Assembly (NCBI GenBank): GCA_900553175.1 | Contig: USCH01000012.1 | Location: forward strand, 1-37,551 | Length of the DNA stretch: 37,551 nucleotides | Direction of reading: 5' to 3' | DNA from: an uncultured Alistipes sp. | Lineage (GTDB): Bacteria; Bacteroidota; Bacteroidia; Bacteroidales; Rikenellaceae | In this document: positions 23,853-34,601 of the stretch, in pieces | Layout of the letters: each line of letters starts with the position of its first letter | How positions within the stretch are numbered: position 1 is the first letter of the stretch | The notes under the pieces: model-generated | Told to the model about the DNA's origin: nothing | Seen by the model: the letters and a program-made list of their open reading frames with translations, nothing else | Database searches by the model: none | Program-made: the position numbers and the translations under genes

Positions 23853-24383
23853 ATGGCGACCCGGAATCATAACCTTTCCACCTTCTCTTCGCCGCTTCCG
23901 TCGGCTGCCGAGATGCGTTTCGGCATCGTCGTGGCCGAGTGGAACCGCGAGATCACCGAAGCGCTGCTCGAAGGGGCGGTTCGGACGTTGCGAGCCGCCG
24001 GATGCCCCGACATGAACATTCAGATCAAGTATGTCCCCGGTACGTTCGAGCTCGCGCTCGGCGCGCAGTTCTTCGCCGAGTACACCGATGTGGATGCCGT
24101 GATCGCATTGGGGTGCGTCATCCAGGGCGATACGCGCCATTTCGACTTCATCTGTCAGGGCGTGACGCAGGGAATCATGCAGTTGCAGATCCAGTGGAAC
24201 ATGCCCGTCTCGTTCGGGGTGCTGACCGTCAACGACCGCCAGCAGGCGCTCGACCGCTGCGGCGGACGGCTGGGCAACAAGGGCGACGAAGCGGCTGCGG
24301 CGGCTATCAACATGGTCAAGCTGCAGATCGACATGGATGCCGCCTCGCCCGATCGCGAACCCGACCGGCGCAACATCAACTGA
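23853..24383 (+). CDS. ribH: 6,7-dimethyl-8-ribityllumazine synthase
   Basis: RibH condenses 5-amino-6-ribitylaminouracil with 3,4-dihydroxybutanone phosphate, the penultimate step of riboflavin synthesis. Visible are FGIVVAEWNREITEALLEGA, VPGTFELALGAQ, and GCVIQGDTRHFDFIC with the catalytic His at residue 96, followed by GVLTVNDRQQALDR. Length is 176 residues, with a slightly long polar C terminus. No FMN riboswitch is present because the gene is internal to a transcript with the TPR protein. Confidence 0.96.
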   Translation: MATRNHNLSTFSSPLPSAAEMRFGIVVAEWNREITEALLEGAVRTLRAAGCPDMNIQIKYVPGTFELALGAQFFAEYTDVDAVIALGCVIQGDTRHFDFICQGVTQGIMQLQIQWNMPVSFGVLTVNDRQQALDRCGGRLGNKGDEAAAAAINMVKLQIDMDAASPDREPDRRNIN

Positions 24384-24399
24384 CGGCCGGAGCAAGACG

Positions 24400-24436
24400 A
24401 AAAGAGAGTTGTCCCGCAGGGGCAACTCTCTTTTTT
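24400..24436. terminator. Bidirectional terminator after ribH
   Basis: A perfect stem of about 16 bp (AAAAGAGAGTTGTCCC with its complement, loop GCA) ends in six T on the plus strand. On the minus strand it ends in four T (AAAAG before it). It serves ribH and the convergent symporter gene. Confidence 0.88.
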
Positions 24437-24453
24437 CGTGTGTCGGCTTCGGG

Positions 24454-25800
24454 TCAGAACAGACCCAGATTGTCCAGAAAGACCGCCAGCAGGACGGCGG
24501 GGCAGAGATAGCGCAGGAGGAACACGAAGAGCCGGCCGATGCGGAAGGTGAGCGTTCCGCGGTTGGTGAGTTCGTCGCGCAGGATGGTCCGGTCGAGCCG
24601 CCAGCCGACGAACAGACTGGTGGCCAACCCTCCGACCGGCAGCATGATGTTGGCCGTGACGTAATCCAGCAGATCGAAAAGATTCATTCCGAACGGCTGC
24701 CAGCCGTTCCAGACGCCCAGCGAGAGCGATGCGGCGGCCGCCAGAGCCAGCGTCGATGCGGTGGTGGTCCAGGCGGCGGCCCGGCGGCTCAGGTGCCACT
24801 CTTCGTGGATGTAGGCGGTGACCACCTCGTGCAGCGAGATCGTCGAGGTGAGCGCCGCGACGACCAGCAGCAGGAAGAACAGCGACGACCAGACCATGCT
24901 CCAGGGCATGTCGTTGAAGATGCCCGGCAGGGTGATGAAGACCAGCGACGGACCCGAGGCGGGCGCGATCCCCGCATGGAACACCGCCGGAAAGATCACC
25001 ACACCGGCCAGTACGGCCACCAGCGTGTCGAGGAGCGTGACGTTGAGGGCCGTGCGCCTCAGGTCGGTCTCGGGTTTGAAGTAGGAGGCGTAGGTCACCA
25101 TCGTGCCGATGCCGATCGAAAGCGAGAAGAAGGCTTGCCCGAGGGCGACGAGGATGCTCGAAGCCGTGATTTTCGAGAAGTCGGGCCGGAAGAAGAAGCG
25201 CAGCCCCTCGCCGCCGCGGGGCAGCAGGACGGAGTGGACGGCCAGCGTCACGAGAAAGAGGAAAAGCAGCGGCATCAGCATTTTGGCCGACCGCTCGATT
25301 CCTTTCTGCACGCCCAGCGCGATGATGAAGTGGGTCGCCAGCACGAAGATGGAGGTGTAGAGAAGCGGCCGCCACGGGCTGCGGATGAACTCCTCGAACA
25401 GGGTTCGGTATTCCGCGGCCGAGGCGTGACGCGCCAGATCGCCCGAGAGCGAGTGCACCACGTATTCGGCCGTCCAGCCCGAGACGACGAAGTAGAATCC
25501 CAGAATGAGAAAGGCGGCCAGCACGCCGTTGTAGCCCAGCAGGCTCCAGCGTCGGTCGAGGGCGCGGAATGCCCCCACGGCGTTGCGGTGCGAGGCCCGA
25601 CCCACGGTGAACTCGGCGATCATCAGCGGCAGGCCCAGCAGGGCGACGCACAGGATGTAGACCAGCAGAAAAGCTCCGCCGCCGTTGTCTCCGGCCACGT
25701 AGGGGAAACGCCAGATGTTGCCCAGCCCCACGGAACTGCCTGCGGCGACCAGCACGGCGCTCAGTTTGCCACCCAGGGTGGCGCGACTCTCCTTGTTCAT
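24454..25800 (-). CDS. Sodium-dependent neurotransmitter:sodium symporter family transporter
   Basis: This is a LeuT-fold transporter of 448 residues with about twelve membrane segments. The first segment carries the family signature GSSVGLGNIWRFPYVAGDNGGGAFLL (shown here only as a region, about residues 20-45), which forms the sodium and substrate sites. Prokaryotic members usually import amino acids or related compounds; the substrate cannot be read from sequence. The start MNKESRATLGG at 25800 is the family-typical N terminus. The 244-bp gap upstream, after folB, is G-rich on the mRNA strand with many GGAG motifs and a GGTTAG direct repeat just before the start. I see no gene in it. Confidence 0.9.
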   Translation of the reverse strand: MNKESRATLGGKLSAVLVAAGSSVGLGNIWRFPYVAGDNGGGAFLLVYILCVALLGLPLMIAEFTVGRASHRNAVGAFRALDRRWSLLGYNGVLAAFLILGFYFVVSGWTAEYVVHSLSGDLARHASAAEYRTLFEEFIRSPWRPLLYTSIFVLATHFIIALGVQKGIERSAKMLMPLLFLFLVTLAVHSVLLPRGGEGLRFFFRPDFSKITASSILVALGQAFFSLSIGIGTMVTYASYFKPETDLRRTALNVTLLDTLVAVLAGVVIFPAVFHAGIAPASGPSLVFITLPGIFNDMPWSMVWSSLFFLLLVVAALTSTISLHEVVTAYIHEEWHLSRRAAAWTTTASTLALAAAASLSLGVWNGWQPFGMNLFDLLDYVTANIMLPVGGLATSLFVGWRLDRTILRDELTNRGTLTFRIGRLFVFLLRYLCPAVLLAVFLDNLGLF

Positions 25801-26044
25801 ACCTAACCTTGTTCTAACCTCGCCGGGGTCCGTCCCGGCTGCATGCCGGCCCCTCCCCGATCGTTTGCCTCTCCTCCTCGCATCTCCGGGGTCCGGCTCT
25901 TTTTCCGGCCGCACTCCGGGCGGCTCCTTTCGGCTGGCGCCTCCGCTTCCGGCCGGGCTTCTCCTCCCGTCGGGCGGCTCCGGACCCGACGCACTCCTGC
26001 CTCCGGGCGCCTCTCCTCGGCGGGCGATGCCGCTCCCGGCCCTC

Positions 26045-26398
26045 CTACCGTTCCAGTACGACGCTCACCCGCTCGACTTTGCCGCCCAGAGGCGGTGCGA
26101 GTTTCGAGACGGCGCACTTCACGTGCCGGATTTGCGGAAAGGCGGCGTAAAGGGCCTCGATGATGTTCATCGCCACGCGCTCGATCGTGCGCTGGGTGAC
26201 GCGCATCTGCTCGCGAACCGCTTCGTAGACGGTCAGGTAGTTGACCGCTTTTTCCACGCAGTCTTCGGCAGCCACGTCGCCCAATTCGGCGGTGATCTCC
26301 AGGTCAACCGTGAAGCGGTTGCCCACCTTGCGCTCCAGCTCGTAACAACCGTGGAGCGCACGGAACTCCATGCGCTCCAGCACGATGCGGTACTCCAT
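26045..26398 (-). CDS. folB: Dihydroneopterin aldolase
   Basis: FolB cleaves 7,8-dihydroneopterin to 6-hydroxymethyl-dihydropterin and glycolaldehyde in folate synthesis. The 117-residue protein shows the family pattern: LERMEFRALHGCYELERKVGNRFTVD with the conserved GCYExER, the Tyr in VNYLTVYEAV, and TIERVAMNIIEAL with the active-site Glu region. It starts two bases after the tyrS stop, so it is cotranscribed with dnaX and tyrS. The partner steps of folate synthesis are not in the window. Confidence 0.93.
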   Translation of the reverse strand: MEYRIVLERMEFRALHGCYELERKVGNRFTVDLEITAELGDVAAEDCVEKAVNYLTVYEAVREQMRVTQRTIERVAMNIIEALYAAFPQIRHVKCAVSKLAPPLGGKVERVSVVLER

Positions 26399-26400
26399 CC

Positions 26401-27699
26401 CTATTCGGCGATTACGAGGTAGTAGTTCTTCTTGCCGCGCTGCACGAGGAGGTATTTGCCGGCGATGAGGTCGGCTTCGGTCACCGCACGCATCGGGTCG
26501 GCGACCTTCTCCTTGTTGAGCGCCACGCCGCCGCCCTGCACCATCTTGCGGCATTCGCCCTTCGAGGCGAAAATCTGCGTCTTCTCGGCAGCGAGGTCGA
26601 CGAACGGCATGCCCAGCCCGGCCCGCGCGATGCGGAACTGCGGCACGCCCTCGAAGACCTGCAAAAGGGTCGCTTCGTCGAGCTTGCGCAGCGCCTCGGA
26701 GGTTGCTCCGCCGAAGAGGATGGCCGATGCCTCGACCGCCTTTTCGTACTCCTCGCGCGAGTGAATCATCGTCGTGATCTCCTGTGCCAGACGCTTTTGC
26801 AGCACGCGCAGGTGGGGCGCCGCGTCGTGCTCGGCGATGAGCGCCTCGATCGTTTCGCGGTCGAGCAGCGTGAAAATCTTGATGTAGCGCTTGGCATCCT
26901 CGTCGCTGACGTTGAGCCAGAACTGGTAGAACTTGTAGGGCGACGTGTAGCGCGCGTCGAGCCAGACGTTGCCGCTCTCGGTCTTGCCGAATTTGGTGCC
27001 GTCGGCTTTGGTGATGAGCGGGCAGGTGATGGCGAACGCTTCGGCTTCGGGGCCCAGCTTGCGGCGGATGAGCTCCGTGCCGGTGGTGATGTTGCCCCAC
27101 TGGTCGGCGCCGCCCAGCTGGACCTTGCAGTTCATCGTCTGGTAGAGGTGCAGGAAGTCGTAACCCTGCACGAGCTGGTAGGTGAACTCGGTGAACGACA
27201 TGCCGTCGCCCTCGCCGTTGAAACGTTTCTTCACCGAATCCTTGGCCATCATGTAGTTGACCGTGATGCACTTGCCGATGTCGCGGATGAAATCGAGGAA
27301 CGAGAACTCCTTCATCCAGTCGTAGTTGTTCACCATCACGGCGGCGTTGGGGGCGTCCGACTCGAAGTCGAGCAGTTTGGAGAGCTGCCGCTTGATGGCC
27401 TCCTGGTTGTGGCGCAAGGTCGCCTCGTCGAGCAGGTTGCGCTCCTGCGACTTGCCCGAGGGGTCGCCGATCATGCCCGTGGCGCCGCCGACGAGGGCCA
27501 GCGGACGGTGGCCGCACAGCTGGAAGTGCTTGAGGATCATCACTCCCACCAGGTGGCCTATGTGCAGCGAGTCGGCCGTGGGATCGATGCCCAGGTAGGC
27601 CGTGGTCATCTCCTTTTCGAGTTGTTCCTTCGCGCCGGGCATGATCGTGTGGATCATGCCGCGCCATTCGAGTTCTTCGATGAAATTCTTGGTTGCCAT
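26401..27699 (-). CDS. tyrS: Tyrosyl-tRNA synthetase
   Basis: The enzyme charges tRNA-Tyr. The class I signature HIGH is at 46-49 (TADSLHIGHLVG). The KMSKS loop reads KFGKT (GTKFGKTESGNVW) at about 235. The tyrosine pocket is seen in GYDFLHLYQ and QLGGADQWGNIT. An S4 RNA-binding domain closes the 432-residue protein (GGGVALNKEKV, GKKNYYLVIAE). It lies 12 bases behind dnaX and two bases ahead of folB. No T-box-like leader exists because the gene is internal to the operon. Confidence 0.97.
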   Translation of the reverse strand: MATKNFIEELEWRGMIHTIMPGAKEQLEKEMTTAYLGIDPTADSLHIGHLVGVMILKHFQLCGHRPLALVGGATGMIGDPSGKSQERNLLDEATLRHNQEAIKRQLSKLLDFESDAPNAAVMVNNYDWMKEFSFLDFIRDIGKCITVNYMMAKDSVKKRFNGEGDGMSFTEFTYQLVQGYDFLHLYQTMNCKVQLGGADQWGNITTGTELIRRKLGPEAEAFAITCPLITKADGTKFGKTESGNVWLDARYTSPYKFYQFWLNVSDEDAKRYIKIFTLLDRETIEALIAEHDAAPHLRVLQKRLAQEITTMIHSREEYEKAVEASAILFGGATSEALRKLDEATLLQVFEGVPQFRIARAGLGMPFVDLAAEKTQIFASKGECRKMVQGGGVALNKEKVADPMRAVTEADLIAGKYLLVQRGKKNYYLVIAE

Positions 27700-27711
27700 T
27701 GGTTTATGTCT

Positions 27712-29622
27712 TTATTCTATTTCCAAATCGAGTGTCTGACGGAATTCCGCCATCAGGGGATTCTTGTCCGTCAGGTACTTCATTCTGTCTTCCGGCTTGA
27801 TCGGAAGCGCCGCCCGAATCTGTTCGTCGACCGTCACCTCCAGCTCCAGCCTTCCTGCGATGCGGCAGAGCTCGGCGATCCGCATGAGCATCGCCGTCTT
27901 GCTGCGCAGCATCTCTTCGCGGAGCTCTTCGGTCGGAACGTGCACCGAGATCACGTTGTCGCGGAACGTCATCCGTTCGAAGGAGGCTTCGAACCGCGGG
28001 CGCTTGGCGTGGATCAGCTCCAGAATTCGCTGGCGGCCGCGTTCGAGTTTGACGGCGCATTCCGGATCGGTCTCGGGGTCCTCCATCGCTTCGGCGGCTT
28101 CGTCCGGAGCTTCGGACGCATCGGCCGGCGCGGCCAGCAGGTCGGCGAGCGAGGTGCCCGATATGAGCGGCTTGCGGCTCGTGCGGGCCGCCGGCTTCGG
28201 GGATGTCTGCCGCGCTTCGGAAGCGGAGGCGGGTGCCGGTCCGGGAACCGCTCCGGAAGCGGCTGCGGACCCGGCCGCAGAGGCCTTTGCGGCGTCCGGC
28301 CGTGCCGCGGCGGGAGCCGGATTCGGCATTCCGGATGCGGGCTGCGCCGTTGCGGGCGGCTGGACCGCCGGGTGCTGCGTCGTTGCGGCGGGTGCTGCGG
28401 GGGGGGTGGCATGCGCTTGCGGCGTCGCTCCCGCCGCAGCGGATGAGGCGGCGGGCGGATTCACCGGTGCTTGCGCCGGATGCAGCTCGGGCAGCGGATA
28501 GTCGCCGGAAGCCGTCAGATCGTTATTTTTTTTTTGGCCGAGCCCGGCGATCTTCATCAGGCCCAGCTCGACGAGCAGCCGCTGGTTCGACGACTGCCGT
28601 ATCTTTCCGTCGAGCTCCGTCAGGATCGAAATGGACCCGAACAGGAACTCGGGTTGGCAGGCCCCGGCCTGCACGCGGTATCGTTCGAGCAGCGTTCCGG
28701 TCATTTCGAGCAGGCGCAGCGTGTCCGCCTGGCGGGCCATCAGCAGGTCGCGCAGGTGGCGGTTGAGCCCGGCCATGAAGATCTGGCCCGAGAAACCTTT
28801 GGACAGCACCTCGTCGAAGGCGACGAGCGCCCGGACGTAGTCGCCGGCGAGCAGCATGTCGGTGATGCCGAAGTAGGTGTCGTAATCCAGCACGTTGAGC
28901 GTCTGGGCCACGTTGCGGTAGTCGAGCGCCGTGCCGCAGAACGACACGGCTTTGTCGAACATCGACAGGGCGTCGCGCATGCCTCCGTCGGCCTTCTGGG
29001 CGATGAGGTTCAGCGACTCCTCGTCGGCCGTGATTCCCTCCTGCGAGGCGATGTATTTGAGGTAGTCGACCGCATCTTCGACCCGGATGCGGTTGAAGTC
29101 GTAGATCTGGCAGCGCGAAAGGATCGTCGGGATGATCTTGTGCTTTTCGGTGGTCGCCAGAATGAAGATCGCGTGGGCGGGCGGCTCCTCCAGTGTCTTG
29201 AGGAAGGCGTTGAAGGCCGCGGCCGAGAGCATGTGCACCTCGTCGATGATGAAGACCGAGTAACGGCCGATCTGGGGGATGATGCGCACCTGTTCGATCA
29301 GCGTGCGGATGTCCTCGACGGAGTTGTTCGAGGCGGCGTCCAGCTCGTGGATGTTGAGCGAGCGGCCCTCGTTGAACGAGCGGCACGACTCGCATGCGTT
29401 GCACGCTTCGGCCCCGTCGGGCGAGAGGCAGTTGATCGCTTTGGCGAAGATGCGGGCGCAGGTGGTCTTGCCTACGCCGCGCGGACCGCAGAAAAGGTAG
29501 GCGTGGGCCAGCTGCCCGCGCTCGATGGCGTTCTTCAGGGTCGAAGTGATGTGTCGCTGCCCGACGACCGATGCGAAGGTAGCGGGGCGGTATTTGCGTG
29601 CGCTGACGATAAATTCGCTCAT
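27712..29622 (-). CDS. dnaX: DNA polymerase III tau subunit (and probable gamma)
   Basis: This is the clamp-loader ATPase, 636 residues. The AAA+ module has Walker A GPRGVGKTT (46-54), a four-Cys zinc site (65, 74, 77, 80), the DEVHML Walker B and sensor ATTEKHKIIPTILSRCQ. Domain III ends at about 360. An Ala/Pro-rich linker (about 375-500) and a C-terminal polymerase-binding region follow. At codons 363-366 the mRNA has ten consecutive A. A -1 shift or one extra A puts TAA directly after the run and would give a 366-residue gamma-like protein. The gene is first in the dnaX-tyrS-folB run. Confidence 0.96.
   Translation of the reverse strand: MSEFIVSARKYRPATFASVVGQRHITSTLKNAIERGQLAHAYLFCGPRGVGKTTCARIFAKAINCLSPDGAEACNACESCRSFNEGRSLNIHELDAASNNSVEDIRTLIEQVRIIPQIGRYSVFIIDEVHMLSAAAFNAFLKTLEEPPAHAIFILATTEKHKIIPTILSRCQIYDFNRIRVEDAVDYLKYIASQEGITADEESLNLIAQKADGGMRDALSMFDKAVSFCGTALDYRNVAQTLNVLDYDTYFGITDMLLAGDYVRALVAFDEVLSKGFSGQIFMAGLNRHLRDLLMARQADTLRLLEMTGTLLERYRVQAGACQPEFLFGSISILTELDGKIRQSSNQRLLVELGLMKIAGLGQKKNNDLTASGDYPLPELHPAQAPVNPPAASSAAAGATPQAHATPPAAPAATTQHPAVQPPATAQPASGMPNPAPAAARPDAAKASAAGSAAASGAVPGPAPASASEARQTSPKPAARTSRKPLISGTSLADLLAAPADASEAPDEAAEAMEDPETDPECAVKLERGRQRILELIHAKRPRFEASFERMTFRDNVISVHVPTEELREEMLRSKTAMLMRIAELCRIAGRLELEVTVDEQIRAALPIKPEDRMKYLTDKNPLMAEFRQTLDLEIE
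28526..28535 (-). other. A10 slippery tract in dnaX
   Basis: The mRNA reads GGC CAA AAA AAA AAT AAC. Moving to the -1 frame, or adding one A by polymerase slippage, makes the codon after the run TAA. The site lies at the boundary of domain III and the linker, as in the frameshift sites of Escherichia coli and Thermus dnaX (established knowledge). Use of the site here is inferred. Confidence 0.75.
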
Positions 29623-29629
29623 GATAGGG

Positions 29630-29661
29630 CAAAGATACGATTAAGCGAGGGCAATGCCAAA
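29630..29661 (-). promoter_or_regulatory. Promoter of dnaX
   Basis: On the minus strand TTTG (29661-29658) and TATCTTTG (29637-29630) are separated by 20 bp. The -7 box lies only seven bases before the start codon, so the mRNA may be nearly leaderless. The -33 box falls inside the duplicated element at 29636-29765. Confidence 0.65.
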
Positions 29662-29765
29662 TTTATTTGAGCATTGCCGAGCGGGAGTATCTTCGGCGGA
29701 GCCAGAGTACGATTAAGCCGAGGGCAATGCCGAATTTATTTGGGCTTTGCCGGGCGGGAGTATCT
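29636..29765. repeat. Duplicated 57-58 bp element
   Basis: Copies at 29636-29692 and 29708-29765 differ at five positions. Each begins TACGATTAAGC and ends GCGGGAGTATCT. Copy 1 contains an inverted pair GGCAATGC/GCATTGCC around an AATTTATTT core; copy 2 has a mismatched version. The rest of the gap up to clpB (29766-29999) has GC-rich inverted repeats and one palindromic site but no gene. Confidence 0.8.
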
Positions 29766-29908
29766 AATTTTTTAAGGCGAAGAAAAGCGGGTCGGAGCCC
29801 CCGGATGCGGAGGCCCGACACCCAGGTGCCTCGCTCCGCTGGCTGCGGCCCGAACCCCGACTGCCTGCTAATTTGGCATCCGGCTGCGCCGAATTGTCTG
29901 CCCGTGCG

Positions 29909-29930
29909 TGTCAAATACTGACACAGTGTC
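29909..29930. promoter_or_regulatory. Possible operator upstream of clpB
   Basis: TGTCA-N5-TGACA (29909-29923) overlaps a second palindrome GACAC-A-GTGTC (29920-29930). It lies 70 to 91 bases before the clpB start. The paired, overlapping palindromes suggest a dimeric repressor site, but no regulator is known from this window. Confidence 0.35.
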
Positions 29931-29999
29931 GGGCCGCAGAACGTGGCAGGCCATTTGCGGGAGAAGAGGACGTAACGTGCAGACAAAATCCATCGGATT

Positions 30000-32597
<2,598 letters not shown>

Positions 32598-32624
32598 TCC
32601 GCGCGGAGGAGCCCTCCGCACGAA

Positions 32625-32668
32625 GAGTGCCCCGACGAAACGAATTTCGTCGGGGCACTCCCGTTTTG
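32625..32668 (+). terminator. Terminator after clpB
   Basis: A 16-bp perfect stem (GAGTGCCCCGACGAAA with its complement, loop CGAA) is followed by CCGTTTTGC, a weak T tract. It lies between clpB and the convergent glycosyltransferase gene and may affect both. Confidence 0.7.
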
Positions 32669-32692
32669 CAGGCATATGCCGTCCCGTCCTTT

Positions 32693-33622
32693 TCAGAGCC
32701 CTTTCCGGGCGAGCAGCCAGGCCAGACGGTTGTAGGCGTCGAGCAGAGGCATGCGCCACCCCCGCGGCAGCGCGTTGAGCAGGCGCACCTTGCGGAGCGT
32801 GTGCCGGTAGGTTTTCGTGAACGAGAAGGTCCGGATGGCGCGCGCAGCCTCCTCGGTGCCTCCTTTAGCGCTCAGCACCAAAGCCTTGCCCAGAGCGGCC
32901 CGGGCGATGAATTCGCGCTCCGCTTCCGGCGCTGTGGGGTCGTACAGCCGTTCGAACGAAAATTCGGTCCGTTCGGGGGTGTAGATCGCGGCCGAACGGT
33001 TGGATGCGGTTTTCGAGTAGAAGACCGTCGGGTGCGGCGAGAAGCACACCGGACAGCGGCGGGCGATCTCGATCCACAGATAGAGGTCCTCGCCGATCTT
33101 CATCCCCTCGGGGAAGCCCCCCGCCCGGTCGAAGACCTCCCGCGGTACGGCGCTGGCCGACGGAATGGCGATGTAGCGGTGGGCCGAGTCGCGGAAGAAA
33201 TCGTCCACGATGCCCCGTGCGGCGGGTGCCGGGGCGATGCGGGTGCTCCGGCGTCCGACGATCCGGAAGGCGGTCGCGTAGATGCCGCAGCCGGGAAATT
33301 CCCGGATCATCGACGCGATCTCGGCCAGATGATCGGGGGCCCAGCGGTCGTCGGCGTCCAGAAAGGCGATCCACTCGCCCCGCGATGCGGCGACGCCCCG
33401 GTTGCGGGCCGCGCTGACGCCGGCATTGGGCTGCGTGAGCAGCCGCACCGATTCGCCGCCGATGCGGCGCACCGTCTCGGGGCCGTCGTCGGTCGAGCCG
33501 TCGTCCACGACGATGATTTCGGCCGGAGGCAGCGTCTGCGCCAGCACGGAGCGCAGCGCGGCGGCGATCTCCGGGCCTTTGTCGTACAGGGGAATGACGA
33601 CCGAAATCGAGGGGGTGTGCAT
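32693..33622 (-). CDS. Family 2 glycosyltransferase
   Basis: This 309-residue protein has a GT-A fold start (SISVVIPLYDKGPEIAAALRS), the nucleotide-binding VVDDGSTDDG, NAGVSAARNRG, and the metal-binding DADD (AFLDADDRWAPDHL). The acceptor half has GEDLYLWIEIA with the probable catalytic base region. No membrane segment is apparent. It most likely adds a sugar to a surface glycan such as lipopolysaccharide or capsule; donor and acceptor cannot be read. The start at 33622 follows a TATCTTCG box and opens with the core fold. It is divergent from the sialyltransferase-like gene. Confidence 0.88.
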   Translation of the reverse strand: MHTPSISVVIPLYDKGPEIAAALRSVLAQTLPPAEIIVVDDGSTDDGPETVRRIGGESVRLLTQPNAGVSAARNRGVAASRGEWIAFLDADDRWAPDHLAEIASMIREFPGCGIYATAFRIVGRRSTRIAPAPAARGIVDDFFRDSAHRYIAIPSASAVPREVFDRAGGFPEGMKIGEDLYLWIEIARRCPVCFSPHPTVFYSKTASNRSAAIYTPERTEFSFERLYDPTAPEAEREFIARAALGKALVLSAKGGTEEAARAIRTFSFTKTYRHTLRKVRLLNALPRGWRMPLLDAYNRLAWLLARKGL

Positions 33623-33633
33623 CGTGCGGTTTT

Positions 33634-33665
33634 CTTGCGAAGATACCGATCTTTTGCTATTTTTG
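33634..33665. promoter_or_regulatory. Divergent promoter region
   Basis: On the plus strand CTTG (33634-33637) and TATTTTTG (33658-33665), 20 bp apart, serve the gene at 33687. On the minus strand TATCTTCG (33645-33638) is a near-consensus -7 box for the GT2 gene. The two promoters overlap. Confidence 0.55.
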
Positions 33666-33686
33666 CAAATAAAACCCTCGGGCCCG

Positions 33687-34601
33687 ATGACCTCATTCGA
33701 AAAGTTCGACCGCATGATCCGCAACCTGTACGAAACGGTGCGCTATTTTGCCGTGATGGCCGTCAAGGAGGATTTCCGCAACCCGGTCGGACGGGCCGGA
33801 ACGGTCGGGATGCCGGCTCCGACGATGGCCGTGCTGGGCAACGGCCCCTCGCTGGAGGGCGAACTCTCCCGGCTGCTGGCGGAAAAGGAGAGCGGGCGGC
33901 GCGATTTGATGGCTGTCAATTTCTTCGCCGAGGACGAGCGTTTCGTGCAGCTGCGTCCGGCCTACTACGTGCTCTCCGATCCGATGTTCTTCCGCCGGTG
34001 CGCCGAGCACGACCGGGCGCTGGAGCTTTACCGGAGGCTCGACGAGCGGGTCACGTGGCCGATGAACCTCTACGTGCAGTATTACAACCCCGAACGTTTC
34101 GACTACCGGGCCGCGCTGCCCAATGCGAATATCCGCATCGTGCCGTTCCACACGCAGATGTACCGGGGATTCCGGCGGCTCGAGTTTTGGCTCTACCGCC
34201 GCGGGCTGGGAAGCGCCAACTTCGGCACCGTGGTGCAGGTGGGCGAGTACATCGCCCTGCTGCTGGGATACCGGCGGATCGAACTTTACGGGGTCGATCA
34301 CACCCTTCTGGAGGGTTTGTGTGTGGACGGAGAGAACCGGCTGTGCCGCGCCGACCGCCACTATTACGATTCGGGCGGACCTGCGGCGCTGCGGCCCATG
34401 TTTCGGAAGGTGCCCCGGCAGCCCTATACGATGGCGTCCTATCTGGCCGAGGTGGCCGAACTCTTCCGCGGCCACGAGGTGCTGCGCGACTACGCCCGCT
34501 GGCTCGGCGCACGGATCGTCAACTGCACGGGCGCTTCGATGATCGACGCCTACGAGCGGGAGGCCGCGATCACCTCGGCCAGCGCGAAATCTTCGGGATA
34601 G
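33687..34601 (+). CDS. GT42 / DUF115-like protein, possible sialyltransferase-type enzyme
   Basis: I do not recognise this 304-residue protein with certainty. It has the motif MAVLGNGPSL at about 47-56, an AVNFFAEDERF segment, YYVLSDPMFF, and VGEYIALLLGYRRIELYGVDHT at about 190-210. The same order (AGNGPSL, then an ALGYKEIYLSGID-like segment) is seen in bacterial GT42 sialyltransferases such as Cst and in DUF115/MptE-like proteins. Given a CMP-sugar cytidylyltransferase gene next door, use of a CMP-activated acidic sugar is a reasonable inference. No membrane segment is seen. The 3' end overlaps the convergent cytidylyltransferase gene by 52 bases. Confidence 0.55.
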   Translation: MTSFEKFDRMIRNLYETVRYFAVMAVKEDFRNPVGRAGTVGMPAPTMAVLGNGPSLEGELSRLLAEKESGRRDLMAVNFFAEDERFVQLRPAYYVLSDPMFFRRCAEHDRALELYRRLDERVTWPMNLYVQYYNPERFDYRAALPNANIRIVPFHTQMYRGFRRLEFWLYRRGLGSANFGTVVQVGEYIALLLGYRRIELYGVDHTLLEGLCVDGENRLCRADRHYYDSGGPAALRPMFRKVPRQPYTMASYLAEVAELFRGHEVLRDYARWLGARIVNCTGASMIDAYEREAAITSASAKSSG

